Under the pieces are notes generated by a model. It did not search any database, had not been told where the DNA came from, and saw nothing but the letters and a program-made list of their open reading frames with translations. DNA of 46,063 nt. It comes from Phoronis australis (lineage: Eukaryota > Phoronida > Phoronidae). This document shows positions 1 through 14,700 of the stretch, one piece after another (the stretch's first letter is position 1; each line of letters begins with the position of its first letter). The position numbers and the translations under genes were made by a program. The DNA is taken from positions 938,416 to 984,478 of the forward strand of contig NMRA01000048.1 of the NCBI GenBank assembly GCA_002633005.1, given 5' to 3'.

Positions 1-1524
1 CTGGCCTGCTCTCAAACAAAAGCGAAGTGCCAGTTCTTCACATGCCCGGAACTACATGTAAATCTTAATAAGGACTAAGTTGAGATTAGTTTCATTAGCG
101 ACTAAAAACCATATTTGGTTCCTTTGCCATGTTTTTTTTTTGAAAATTGAGTTGTTTGTGCAGTATTTTTTTTAATTGCCTCCTTTTTCAAAAGAAGAAA
201 ATCCACCAGAGACAAGTGATAATGTTTTTTTCTCATCACTTGGCAAATGGTGACACTTCAAACCTTGCTTACCCTTGTTTACATGCCTTTGTGAAGACAT
301 TTTTATTGTCCATTTATTGCAGGTCTCAAAATGAGTTGGGTAAAGAGCTGAACTTTTCTTTTTAGACCCAATTATAAGTTAAGTGGCCAAAGTCAAGATT
401 TTTGACAGAAGATAAGCTTATAGCATGTCTTGTCTGCAATATACAGCTTCTTTTGGCTGGTGCTGTTATTATTAAGTTGAGATGGTTTTCTGGTCATCAA
501 CAAAAATAACTAATATTTTCTCTGCTGGATCTTTCTGACCTGTGACAAATTAAAGTTCCAACATAAGGCAGTGTGGGATTGTTGTAACATCAGTGGTTTG
601 AGAATCCTGATGATCAAACTTTAGCTCTAACACTCCTGGGTGAATTTCGACAAGATTGTCTGTAAGAACCTAGTGATGATCCAAGACACTACGGTATCCT
701 AGTACATGATCCTAGATGTTACAATGTTTAAGTCCATTAAATGAAAAACATTGGAAAATGTCATTTACATCACTCAAAACATTACAGACATGCATTAATC
801 ATGACACATAATTACGCACACTCCAAAGTTTTTGTGCAGAGATTAAAAAATATAACTGCTTAAGGATATATACCACTTCCATTCATGTTAAATGGACATA
901 GTTGTTTTTAGGGTTGAAAATCCATTTTGGGAAATATTGTTGGGTAAGACAGACTTCTTGAGGTTACTAGTTTTGACCTGGGCTGTAAAACAGCAAAATC
1001 TCTTTTGTCTTTTGATTCAACTAGAAATCGCCTATTTCCATTGTGGGCTTCCAGCAATTTTGTAGCATTATTTGAAATTGACGCCAGTGACATTAATGCT
1101 TAAAATACTTGGCTACCTCCCAGGTTGGCTTCAAGCTTCACTAGTTAAGCATCAAAATGTGCCCACTGAAGTCATGTCGTCGAATCCATGTTGCGGTTAA
1201 TGTCAAACACACATTCACGTGTGATGCACCGCATATGACTAACTACCTGCACTCTTTTTTTTCAAACACACATTGTTGCCGATGTTGTTTTAACATTTTC
1301 AAAATTAAGGACTTGGATGTGAGCTGGGTATTGCTGAACCTGGGAATTCGAAATTAAAAACATGATGGGCGGTCATCCAGATATGCGTGCTAACCTGAAT
1401 GAATGTGGGAATACATTCAAATTTGTGTCATCACCGTTTGGGGATATTGAGATGTCATGACACAGGTCTTCTCCTGTAACAGTGTAGCTAAACATGATAT
1501 TGGATATGTGTGCATCTCTTTCAG
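1..1524 (+). other. Probable IFT140 intron, no exon recognised
   Basis: No stretch here reads as IFT140 or any other family I recognise. The first certain exon starts at 1525 in a split codon (phase 1), so the preceding exon must lie upstream. By vertebrate IFT140 it should encode the blade ending just before the T/D-V-H-Y segment, and nothing like that is present. The sequence is AT-rich with several poly-T runs. It is taken as the 3' part of an intron. Confidence 0.6.
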
Positions 1525-4500
1525 GTGACGTTCATTATATTAATGAGAACGGCAAGAGCGTGCATTGCTACCAGGCGGATGGTCCAGTGCATAAGTTGTT
1601 GTACTATGCTGAGAAAGACATCCTTGTGTGTATCACGGATACACTTATGCTGAGTCAGCACAGTGTTAGTGGAGACGGCGACGTACGAGAGCAGATGAAG
1701 GTGAGATATAGTGGGAGCTAGGGTGACCAGTACTGTAGAGCACTTACAGGTAGTCTCTGACTTGTGATGCATTGAGTACCATTACTCGTATTTATGATGA
1801 CTTGAAGTGGTTAAACTAGTATGTTGCGTTTGTTGTGATGTTTTTCACAAACATGTTGTGATTTTAGGTGAAGCTGAGTGGAAAGGCAGATGATGCTGAC
1901 ATCATCTGGGCAGGAGCTGGCCTTCTGGCCACAGCTACCGGGGAAACTGTTGTCAGGTACCTTTTGTTGCTAAGCTACATTAAAATTAGCTATTTGTTGT
2001 TCATCATCTGGTGTTATTATTATGAAGTGTATTAATGTATTATTTTATCAGTGTTCGCTATTACTTAGCCATGGCGTTTTATTTGCACCTACGTTCAGAT
2101 ATTGTAGCTTGCCAAAACATTAATGATCTCCAGTAAAATTTTGTCTTAGTCTTCTTTTCAAGTATGTTTTGTCCTTGTATTTTTTTGTCAAAATGTTAAA
2201 GATTTCTCCTTTAATAAAAGTGCACACAATGCGGATTTTTTTTCAGACAGCTTGGAGACTACGGGTTTTGCCATAAAAACAAACGGGCACTAGTCAACTA
2301 GTCACTTACAGGGACCGCGGAGTTTGAGAATAAGTTTTATGTCTGTTTTTTAGTGAAATAACAGGCATCACCCTATAGGTGATTAAAGGGTTAATCTTGT
2401 TCTGTATGCTTTTCAGGATGTGGGATCTTGAGAATGAAGATAACTACATACTTAACCTTGATGGGCAGCCTGGCTACACCAATGAGTCCATCATATCTGT
2501 GGCTTACAGTGATGAGAAAGGTAATTATCGCCTGATTCGCCAGTTGCCAATTCCTAGGCTGTATACCAAGTTTGAAAGGGTGGATACATTCAAATTTGAC
2601 ATGAGCAAGGCTTTGTTGTTGTTTTTTTTAATAAAATTGTTGCTCTTGAATGTGACCGGAGCAGTGTTTTGATCTGGATTAGATGTACGAACTACATAAG
2701 ACAAGTAAAATAATCAGACAAAATACTATTTTCCTGTCATAACAGCTAATTCTGCTTATTCCGTAAAAATTGTTGGTAACTAGTATTATGGCAGCAAAAT
2801 TCTAATTACAGAATGTTTTAGCCTCCTTATCAACATTCTTGTTAATTCCCCTGCATTCTCGGTCAGAAGGGGAGACTACCCTATTGATGAATTCACCTTT
2901 CACTCACCCGTAATGACAGGGAATTCTGGGTGAATATGTCTGACTCCTTTTGCCATGTATTGTACCTTTTGATTGTCTACTGTTTGTCTAGTCATGTAAA
3001 CATTCTTTGTATGACTAATTATGTAACAATAACATTGTCTTGAAGGTCCCACTGAGTAACTGGCAGAAAACATAAATGTGAACAAATCAACACTTCACAA
3101 ATTCTATGTCAGTGTAATTGCCGATCTAAGCTCCAGTAATCATATGTGACCTTTTTATTAAAAGCGACCAGTTTCTTACTCATTCTCGGAACAATTTCGT
3201 TAGCAAAACTAACTTCAAAGTTAATGACTTTATCCCAGGTATCTTAGCTGCTGGTACCACTGATGGTAAAATTGCCATGTGGCGCTACGTACCGACCAAT
3301 TCCAACTCGCCCAATGCAGCTGAAGAGTCGTGGAAACTACAGCCTCCCTGTATAGTCGACGCAATTGTGAAACAGCTGAGTGTAAGTTTCAGTCTTGGCT
3401 ATTCTATGCTGAGATTGCTTTTGAATTATATCACTTATAATTAGTTTTAAAGAATGTAGTACAGGTACTCTGATACACATTGTATTGCACCAGAAACTAT
3501 TTTTCATTCATTAATAAATACATAATACTTAGAGTTTAGCAGCGGAGTCCAATGGGATTAGAACCTACGGCTTTTGGTGAAGAGGAAGCAAACGCCCAAC
3601 CAATAGACATCACTGCCTACTCCTTGAGTAGGTCGGTAGTTTGAAATGCTAGATCATAAGTAGCCTGTTAGTTAGAGAAGCTGGACTGGGTTCCATAGAT
3701 ATAAGAATTTTGTGAGTAAGTTTAGTGTGACCATGTCTTTTGCCTTTTCTGCCTGGAGAAAATTTTCAAAAGTCTTGTTTGATCTTACGCTTTTGCAAGT
3801 TTCTCAGGTCCAGGGAATGCTGGTCAGGAGATAAATATGGTAGGGATGATGTGCTGCGATTCTGTGGAATTCTGCAAGCGTGTTGTGTGTTAGGCTATGT
3901 ATTGTCTGAAAAAATGGAACACATAGTTAGCAATGTTTGAACTTAACGAATTTGAATCTGAAACAGCCTTCTCGACCTTACTCTGTAGCTACAAAATGTC
4001 TTCTTGTTATTCTGAGGTGCATTCTTTCCCTCATTTGGACTACCCATGATTGATAAAGTTATTATATCAAAGCTAGATCAGTTATAGTTAGTATTGTCAT
4101 TTTTTTCAGTGGGGTTCAACAAAAAACCTGCTGTCCATCAATGGCCTTACTGACGTGTTCATCCTGAGTGAGCAAGTTATGAGCTCTCACTATAGTAATC
4201 AGGTAATAAATAAAGCTGGTATTAACAATTTGACTGACCAACCGAGTTCAGTATCTTGGTAAGATAATTGGAACCTGTCGTGAAAATAGTTGACAAACCA
4301 GTTCCTGTTTTCCGATATTGTTAATGTTATCTGTAGTAATTGAATATGTTGTTTTCATGAGCCATGACAGAGATTTAATTTCTATCACATCGCATGCTGT
4401 CGTTAGACCATACAATACATCTAACCTTATGGGTCACGTGATACTCTAACTTGCTACAATGATTGCTATTCTCCTGATGTCATGACATCATTCTTCTAAT

Positions 4501-7500
4501 TTATTATAGTTATGGTAAAATGGTAAAATCTTGCTAATTTAGAACACTGTATGGCGGCCACATGAAATTTGATTTGTTTTTTTTCATAAAAGATTTTTAG
4601 CAATAAAGTAATGCTTTTACACGTTTAAGGTCTGTGTCTTAACTACTGGAAAATGTGTCGACATTCACACCAATCTTGGAAGCCTTTAAGAATGAAAAAG
4701 GACGTCATTATTTTTGTCCGATATTGGTGGGATTTTACCGTACTGCTAGCGATGGTTTTAGTTCTTGATGATATCCCAAGAAAAAACTGCTTACTCAGCT
4801 TTCTGATGTTCAGTTGCACATGATGAGGCATTTTTTAATGTCATGACAACTGTTTCATTATTGGCATTTTGTATCACATTTATGTCGCTAGTTATCTGCT
4901 ATGTTTCCATTCATTTGTTGTCTCAGTGTGCAGTTTCCACCAGACCACAAGACATTCTTTACTCTTCTACCCGCTTTTCATTAGTTATTCATTTTCCAGA
5001 CTTCAGTAGTGCAGACTGCCCCATGTCAGCTGGTGATTGATTTGTTTGACAACTCGTCCACTCTTGATCTCAAAACAGACATCCAAGTCAAAGGAGTGTT
5101 CACATGCAAGGTGAGTTGAGTGGCTATGTTGTATAGCATGTCTTTATACGGCTATTATCATTGTTCAGTCTAAAAACATCATAGGGCAACTCTCACAGGA
5201 TCTATCATGGTGTAGTGAACATCTCGAATGGCTGATCATGCCTATATAGATAATGACAATATTTTCTAGGCAAATATAAAGCGTTTCTGGCATTCAGGTT
5301 AGCATTTAGATTTTAGTATGTCTCTTTTAAAGAGTTAGGTCTTTGCTTGTGGGTGATACAATAATCTTTTTATTGCAGGATAACATTGCTGTGTGGAATG
5401 GAAAGAGGGTTGTTGTTTATGACATTGCCAAAAACGACAAATATATAAAGGCAGCAGGTAAAACAAAGCAGTGCTGTGAATTATTGAGGGAGTCAGTCAA
5501 ATGTTGAATTTTAAAACCATGTACAACATCCTGGGTGAGGTAAACTTAAAGGTGCAACTCAAAAGTTGGTAACAGTCTGATGTATCATGCTCATGTTTTG
5601 AGAACCAGTTTTCTCCACTGAATAATGGGTATCAAACTGGTTCTCAAAGTGTGGCTACATTATATTCAACTCTTGTCCAAAAATTGACAGCCAGTGAACT
5701 GCAGTCAACCCATCGTATTAACATGTAAAATTATGAACATATCATGATTGCAGTTTTCAAAAATGGTGCTAATGCTTTGCCACTAATAACACTACAGTCT
5801 ATTTTTAACTACTTTTCTTTGGAGCTTTTAATTTCCCAAAAACTTGTTGACTATTGCTTGCTTTTCCATTTTCCAGGCACTTTCAATTCTGAAACAAATA
5901 AAGCCTGTATCCATGAACAAAATGTGTACACAATTGAAAACAAGAAAGTCCAAGTTAGAAACTTCCAGGTAAGCTGATCATTTTTAGATGTTTCTTTGAA
6001 AAATCTATAAGTTTTCTCACAAGGGTTTACATTACTGCTTTGAGGGATGTCTGTCTAAATTGCTCTGAATTGTGTCCAATTTAAGGCCCAGAGTACGATG
6101 TCTTCATTCGTGTGTACATAGGTCTATCTGTGTGTTGCATTGGATTAAAACGGCTTTTCACTCTGTTTACCTGCCTAAAATGAAAATTTAATTATTCTCA
6201 TAAAATAGGTCTTGTACATTGATAGGATTCTATTTTTGTTACCAAAAAGAACGTCAAAACCATTTGACAGAAAATCTAGAAAACACTGCACAATTTATTG
6301 GGATTGGCCGACTCTGAAATTGCAAATTCAAAAATGGTGCCATTGACTTGAGTAATATAATCCTGTCATGGTTACAAGACCGATTTTTGAGAGTTAAATG
6401 CCTAGATTTATGTTTTTCAACAAACTAAACAGAAATAGAAATTGTAATAGAAATTAATAGAAATTGTTTTCCTGCTATCAGAATCATGCTTTGTTAAAAA
6501 TCTCGAATCTTTATTGCTGTTTTGCTCAAGCTGGTAACATGCTGTTCATTGCCTGGGAATCTTGCTGCACAATTTTTACTGCTGTCAGTTATGCGTTGAT
6601 TCACTCTCTGATTTTCTCATAGGGCACTGTCAAACAGTTACTGAGTTTTGTTGAGGCGGAGGGTGAGCCAGTCTGTATGGATGTCTGTGGTGATTACTTA
6701 ACATTGGGGACTAGTACAGGTGTGGTTAAGGTGTTTGATCTTTCGCGCAGGTAAACAGCATCTAATGCATGCACATATTCTCAGTCGCGGGTTCTAAATA
6801 AAGGCTGGACAGGTTTAATTCCTGTAATAAGAGTCTCTTTGGTCAAAAACTTGTTATTGCCTGAGAACATTTTATTCATATGTTTAGTGACCATACTGGT
6901 CAGGCATATTTGTTGATTCTGGTCTTGAGCAATGATGAACTGCCGGAGGTCTTGTGAAATTCATAATATTCTGATCTGAGTGAGGAAGTGGATAAGACCA
7001 ATTTTATAAAGGTTAGAGGTCAACATTAAATGTTGCTGCTTTGATGGATGGTGACTGTAGCAGATGAAGTTTTGCATTGTGACCTGGTAAATAAATGTTA
7101 TTAGATTGTTCCTTATGTTCCATGTGCGGCCATGTGCCAATACTACAAAAATTTGATCAATTTTAGATTGTAAAACGCCTTTGCGGAATTTTACTATTTG
7201 ATGACCACTCATGATGAAGTGAGCAAGTAAAGGGCTTTTAGCACTGTGTATTTAATTTTTGAAAATCTGTTAGATTGGTCCATTGCTTTGGCTTCAGTTT
7301 TTTTAATAAGCACATGAGAAGTGTGAAATTCAAAACAGCGGATGTAGTAATTTTTATAGACCCAGTCAGTCACAATAGTGGCTGCAAAATTATTCTTTTT
7401 GTTTGTGGGCGATGCCATCAAATCCTTTCAGTATTTTGCACCTTTGTGTTAGGTGCACATGAAACCCTCATCTCACTGCCATTAAAGTGGAACTTGCATG

Positions 7501-8787
7501 CTAATTCCTTATAACTGTAATTGCTTGGCCAAATTAGTAAGAAACACAAAATATAAGACGATGTGAATATGAAGTAGGTTGAAAATTGCCAAATGTTTTT
7601 AAGAATGAGTTTTGTGGCAAAAATGACCCTCCATAAGTCACTGAACCGTGTCTAGTAAGTATGGTGAGATGAAGGTGCGACTAACACTGCATGATGAGGG
7701 CTATGTGAGCTTGCGTACGTCATCAGTGCAAAGGTCACCTATTTGCAGAATTTTTCATTTTTACATTTACAAGTTGCCAGTGAATACAATTGCTCTTTGC
7801 TTAGCGTAGTTTATGTTCCTGCTATATATTAGCATAGTTAGGACCATGCAAATACATCTACCTTTAAAGGAGATCTATGACAAAACAATTTCTCATCAGA
7901 CTCCTGTATTGACAGAGGACCAAAACCCAACAAACTAAAATGCTGTTAACCTAGGACATGTGTGACACAAATTCAAATGATCTTTTGTAGATTATTAAAC
8001 CTGGGTGACATAACGTAATATTGGATTCTGGCTTTTTGCTGCATATACCTCACGGTGTTCAACTGTTTTAGAATGATGAATATCTGTGTCTTAATGTCTA
8101 TTGTAGAGAAGCCAAACAGCACAGCAATCCCAAGGCGTTGGCTGATGTCATTCAACAGTTTGGTGAGATCGTCTTGGCCAAGACCAATTGTAATGGGACC
8201 AGAGTAGCCATAGTGGTCAGGCGGGTGAGTAAAGATTGCTGAAATATTAGGATACTTTTTTAAAAGAGTATTGTTGGTTCATGAGGTGTCTCATTCAGAA
8301 ATACCACTTGCATCAGATTGTTAGGACCTAGTTGAATTGCAGCAGCCAAAGACTGTGATCTGAATTTAGTTTACTTGGAAGATATTAATGTGAGATGTTT
8401 ATTGTACTGCTCAGTTGCCCAGATGTAATGCTTATATCTGAGCAATGATATCAAATAATAATTTAGTCATTCCCATGAAATATATAAAGAATATATTGCT
8501 CAACTCTGTCTTTAGCTGGCTCGTTGAAGTTATGCAGATGCATTTATTTCCTTTTGCTGTTCTTAGTTGTCTGGTTGAGTTGCCCTCAAACTGCTGTCCT
8601 TTGAATCTGACCTTGAACTATGACATTTAACCCCATTTTTACAGTCAACAGGGGAAGTTGATCCCAAGCTATACTTGTGGGATATTGAACTGGACACCCT
8701 GCAGTTCTTCAACTTTGAGACGGGTCACAGTGACCAAGATGACTTCTTGCCTGAAGCAGCAGATGCTGACGCTACAGCTGCTGAAAG
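1525..8787 (+). CDS. IFT140: IFT140 exons for the beta-propeller (WD40) region
   Basis: These eleven exons give about 425 residues of short beta-strand repeats. Visible WD-type blade ends include [55 protein letters not shown] and [11 protein letters not shown]. The exons cover the end of the first propeller and most of the second; in IFT140 the propellers contact other IFT-A subunits. ENVYT and VQV followed by F/WQGTVKQLL are strongly conserved with vertebrates. Introns are 112 to 1356 bp. The first exon of the block begins with the last two bases of a codon, and all later junctions keep phase. Confidence 0.93.
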
Positions 8788-11700
8788 GTGAGACTGTGTT
8801 TAATGTGTGTTTTAGGTGTGCAGTATGAAAACAAGGGGATATGCAATTGCAAACTGTATGTTAACTTTCGGATTGAATACCTTTAAAAATGGTTGAAAAA
8901 ATATCATAAATAGATTTGTTGCAATTTTTTAAATACATTTGCGTTTCTTTCCAGCATCATGATCTTATCTCTTCCAGTTCTTGAGTTGACAAGCAAAATG
9001 TCCCTTGGCATAAATTATTAGTATTTCTACAAAAAAAATTCTCCAGGGAACTGCTGATGTTCATTTTACAGATGAGTAAAATGTAACTCTGTGAATAATC
9101 TCCCACCTTTTTAAAATGATTCTTTAACAAAGAAATTGCTTTTGTAAGTATTTAGTGTTCAAGGTAAACAACAATGCTTTTGTGTCAATTTTTATGCACC
9201 CACATTTTTATATGTGGGCGCATATTGTCCTCAAACTCTATGTCCTGTTCTTGCTCACGTCTGCTCTGGTGTTTCAGGGGAGCCAATCAAGCGGCCCATG
9301 ACATTGCTGGCCGTTTTCCCGCCAAAGTTTATTGGGAGCCGCAGGAGTCCAAGTTGGTCATTTGCCAGATCGAACCAACGGCGAGTTTGATCAAAGAGCG
9401 TGAGGAGGAAAGGAAAGCTCAGTTGACGCCCCGCACACCCCGTGGTGGGGACCACAACCTGGTGAGAGGGAATGGTCTTATTTTATTTTTGCTTTGAACG
9501 AATATGAGGAGAAAAAATTATTTAGTTTGATTGCTCATCCCAAGTTGGCAATACATTTTCAGTACAAAAAGACTCCAACTACACCATAAAATTTCATCAG
9601 GGTTTGTTTTGGTGGTCGTGATAATTTCCAAATGATTTGAACTAAGATGTAAAAACTTGTTGATTTGATGGATAATTGTTGCTTTCGATGAGTCACTAGT
9701 GTCATGTTACGATGAGTCACTAGTGTCATGTTACGATGAGTCACTAGTGTCATGTTACGATGAGTCACTAGTGTCATGTTACGATGAGTCACTAGTGTCA
9801 TGTTACTCCAATACAGCCTGAGACGATGATTGTGTCGCTGTTCGCCACCCAAGAGCATGGAGTTATGATGCAGGACATGTTTGTGAAGCCAAGCTCTTAT
9901 GAACACTTGTTGAACATTGAAGTACCCTACTTTTATTTTATCAAAAAGGTAAGAGTTGTCGCTTTCTCTTTACCCTGTCTGTTCATGATAGGCTTGCTAT
10001 CAGGTTTATTTGTTCTAACACGGTTTACGTACTCGGAGGCTGTGAAGTGGAGACTTTTATGTTTTGTGTAGTCTTTTGTAAACAAAAGACAGGTTCCAAT
10101 TATTTTCTGTCATTACTGTACTCTGAATATGCAGTAGTTTTTTCATACACAATGGTGGAAATAACAAAGTTTGTTGAACACACAACAGTGTTCATGATTT
10201 ATAATTTAGGATGATATTTGCCAGAGCGCTCTGTATGTTTTACAGTCGTTCGCAATGCAACAATAAACCAGACAGCCAAAAGACATAAGAAAACTAATGA
10301 TTAAAAATGACAGCTGTATTTCAATACTGTTATTTTAATCACTTAGTTTTCTTATGCCTATTGGCCGTCTGCTTTATTGTTGCTCTGCAAATGGCTCAAA
10401 GATACAGAGAATTGGAGAGACGATTGTTGAAAATACTAAATCCTGAACATCGTTGTATGCTCAACAAGTTAAAGGAGGCACTGCTGCTGAATTATTGTAT
10501 TGGTGGAAACTGGAAATATATACAATGGTGGAAACTGGAAATATATACAATGGTGGAAACTGGAAATATATACAATGGTGGAAATTGGAAATATATACAA
10601 TGGTGGAAACTGGAAATATATACAATGGTGGAAACTGGAAATATATACAATGGTGGAAACAGGCAAAATGCATTGACAAAGGACTGTGCACTGCATTCTG
10701 AAACTTTTGAATCTCCATCTGCCTGTCTTCATTTACCTTAAGTTAATATATGAAATTGTAAGGTTTGGTACTTTGATGTTGTATTCTATTTCATACTTTG
10801 TTCGTTCTTTCTAAGAATGAAGAAGGCACAAGAAAATACTGGGTAGGCATTGGCTGCTTTGTGAGTTCAAGTTGGCTGGCTTGCTCAATGTTGGATGTTT
10901 TTATGGTCGTGGGTTACTTGAAATTTAGTTGGTCCTGGTCCTTTTATTTGCTAGTATCTTGTGTTGTATTGGCTGGTCAAGGAAAGTCGGGTCACATGTT
11001 AAATGCAACACTCTTATTAGCAATACTGTTTTGTTGCGGAGATACTCAGGGAGGACCAAGAATGTCTGGACATGACAGAAGCCGTCTGTTCAAAAGAAGA
11101 GTATTTCAGGATTTTTCAATCCAAAGGTTGTGCACAATTTACTTAAAAATTTAGAATTTCTGCTATCCCCACAGCGTACCATGGCGCTTTCACAAAATTG
11201 GACAATTTTGTCTCCTTTGGACTTTTTTCTAAGAGAGTTACTAAGGTCTCCCTGACTATGAACCTGTTGTACAGGGTGGCCCAAAATTTAAATAATCCTA
11301 CTTAAAGGTATTTATTCTTTCTAATTTGATGTTAGATTTAAACTTCATTCTATAGATGATATTTACACAGAGCTTTAGCCATGCAAGTCAGTTTTCATTG
11401 AATATCCATTCTTTAGAATTATGAATTTTATGCAACATTTGCGGGCTTGGTTTTCTTTGGGTCACCCTGTATTGGATTTGTCTGCTTGTGTTCCTTAATG
11501 GGCATAAAATCTATATTATGTGTGTTTGTTCTTCTATAGTTGCCTTTAATGTAATGAAAGATGTTAGTAGCAGAAAAGTGTAGCATATTGGTAGCGTAGA
11601 GAGCCTTGTTTTGTTGTATTGGTGCTGGTGCTGTTACTATTGTAGTTTTAGTTTGTAGCTTTTCAGAGGGAACCTGGGGCTTCACACTTCTACACAGCAA

Positions 11701-14700
11701 ATACATGTAATTGGGTTGTTACGTGGGATTATTTCTCTCAGACACTTCCATGCAACTGGAAAGATTTTTTGTCTTACTCTATTCGGGAGATAAAAACAAG
11801 GTCCCTTGTTAATTTTGCAACACCTTATGAATATCGAGTTTTCTATTTGTTAGAACAATGTAGGAAAAGGAACAATTTATCCCCAAGTATGAAAACTGTA
11901 AAAACAAATTTAGCAGACTGTTTCCAATTTTCTTCATCTGGGCATATTTCGGTTTCTTGGAGCACCTCTTTTTTTGTACAGCAATCATAAACTTAAGGTT
12001 TTGCACAGAAATATTGTATCAGCCACCAGTTTCTGAATCTAGCTGTTGGGGTCAATCCTCAACTCAGAGATACATCTGTGATAGCTGTATTCAGTAACCA
12101 AAGAATGATGCCATATGACTGAGGGTTTGTTGAAACGTGACTTAAGACTAAAGACAGAAATTAAGTCCCACTCTCCATTCATTAAGTCCCACTCTCCATT
12201 CGGCAATTTCTGAGAAATAATTTCATCACACGTTGGCAAAAATAAGGGTGCGTTAAAAATATTCCCATAATTGATGTTTTCTTAGAATACATTTCAATTA
12301 AATTACTTCCAAACTGTAAATGAGTGTGTACATTGCATGGTGAAAATTGTATTCAGAAATTGTGAAGTGGGATCGTTAGTTAAAATTTAAGACTGAAGTC
12401 TTAAAAACCTTTCCCAGGTCCAAGTCTTCTACCATGACCTCAATTTAAAACATCAGGTTCTCTTTACCTCCAGTCAGAGGAGAGCCAACTGGAAGAGTCT
12501 CAGAGTTTGATGAGCTTCAGCCAGTCTCAGACCCAGGGACACCAGGCCAAGCAGGTGGGACGACGGACCATGAGGGACTTCATTGGACTTGAGGATAGTG
12601 ACAAGAATGCCAGAGATGCCATGATGAACTTCAGTTTCTACCTGACAATTGGCAATATGGATGAGGCATTCAAGTCGATCAAATTGATAAAGAGGTTTGT
12701 GGATATCTGATGTTTAGCTTGTTGTAACCTAATTAACTATACAAAAAGTGCAAGATATTTACATGCCACTGAAGTGCATTATGAACTACAATTATGGCAA
12801 CAAGCAAGGTGTCCCACTTGCGTTTTGATGTAAAGTTTTGGTATTTTTAGTATATGGTAAAATCTCACCAATGTAGGACACAATATGGCGGCCAGGTGAA
12901 ATTTCATTTCCTCATTGTTATGTAAATAATATACAGTACCAGAATGATGCTTTATTTATTTTGTACTTAATTGGGGAGATTTTACCATATGTAATTCTGT
13001 TGGCTGTCTTCAAATTATATGTAAAATTGATATAAAGTGTAATACCAAAAATGCTGTCTGTTTGTAAATGATGTGCAAATTATAAATCAAAACACTAATC
13101 TGGAAACTCAGTTTGATATTTCTCCCAACATTTGTTTGTTATGCGTCATTTAGTGTCTGTCATCATCATTTTTCTTGGACGGGCATAAAAATAATCTGTT
13201 CCCTACTCAAGTTGTCATTTATTAGTTATTAAAAGGTTCTTAAACAACATTCATTAGATTACTTACTGCGAAGCACAACATTTGTTGGTACAGTCTTATG
13301 TCTCTGTTGGTTTTGAAACTCACTTGCACAGCATTGTGAGATTGGTAAACATCAGTTGAAAGTTTTAAAAGGTCTAAGTCATGCTCCTACCACAAAAGGC
13401 AAACAAAGCATCTATTTACATGGCATGTTATACTTAAGAGCAATTTATGGTAATTTACATAATAATCTCTATGTTTCACCACACTCCCTCTTGGTTTTCA
13501 TAGTGAAGCAGTGTGGGAGAACATGGCCAAAATGTGTGTCAAGACACGCCGCCTGGACGTGGCCACTGTCTGTCTGGGTAACATGGGCCACGCCCGTGGT
13601 GCCAAGGCCTTGAGGGAGGCGATGAAGGAGCCCGAGCTGGATGCAAGGGTAGCCACATTAGCCATACAGGTAATGCAAGGTCATCCTGTGTGACTGTGAT
13701 CAAGTTGCAGTCAAACGAAGAACAAATTTCCAACATCAAGATCTAATCTAGTATGACAATCGATTAAACTTGACAAACAAGCCTATGATGTTAGTACATA
13801 GTGATGTGATAGTAAGCAGGTTAGAGCTTACAGTCATACAAAGGGGTAAAAGTTAAGTCTAATTTCCCTAGGAAGTCAGCCGTTTTTCTCTGTTCGAAGT
13901 GATAGTGTTTCATACAAACACACCTTCACAATATTTGTTACACGTAGTTTGAAAATAGTATATTTCAGAAATATCGGTCAGCATCAGGCATGCTGTTTGC
14001 AACATAATTGCTGGATTACGAGAGCTTATCAGATGAAGGTAGACAATGAGAGAGCTGGACTATGAAAATGTTGGTTTGCCAATTTTCTCCCGTTGCTGTC
14101 ACTGTCAAACTGATAACAACATGACTGTATCCTGACTAACTGATCAGTAAAATTGAGATACTCATCCCACAGTGCGGGTGTGTAAGGGATTTTTAATTTT
14201 AGTAGACACTTAAATTTTTATTTTCTTTAAAATTAAAAAACCTCTTAGATATCAACTGTGAATATTGTGATGCGGAAGTACAATACTTGCAACCTTTGTT
14301 GGAAAGACATACTTTACAAATAGGTGTTGTCTTGTATTCAGGTGGGCCTGCTGGATGAAGCTGAGAGACTGTTGAAGAACTGTAAACGATATGACCTGCT
14401 GAATGAGTTCTACCAGAGTAGCGGCCAATGGGGAAGGGTGAGTGTTCTGGCAGTCCGCTGGCATTAGCTGTAGTTGTAATTATGTGTTATAAACTGAAGA
14501 TGTCGATTTGGGTGTACTCATTTAAAGTTGTTAGAAATGAGGCTTTATGAAGCTAGAATACAAGAGCCATGCATATGATGTTGATATTACTGAAACTCAA
14601 ATGAATTGTGTGTGCTTTTGGAGGTCAATAATGTGCATATTTGAGATAAGGTAGAACGAGTACAAGACCCTTAAATGCAGAGGAATGCTGACTTTGGGAT

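Noticed and set aside
1-1524. An upstream IFT140 exon, for example around 320-345 after TTATTGCAG
   Set aside because: The candidate between TTATTGCAG and GTAAAG is 20 nt and does not match IFT140.
9559-9906. Minus-strand frame with MTLVTHRN repeats
   Set aside because: Antisense to the 24-bp array and an IFT140 exon.
10307-10741. Overlapping open frames over the 25-bp array
   Set aside because: Periodicity of the repeat explains them; they lie in an IFT140 intron and no splice chain supports them.
10798-11154. Small extra IFT140 exon (NEEGTRKYW region)
   Set aside because: Exons 9817-9948 and 12474-12694 already join in phase and match the family; the segment has no suitable phase or similarity.
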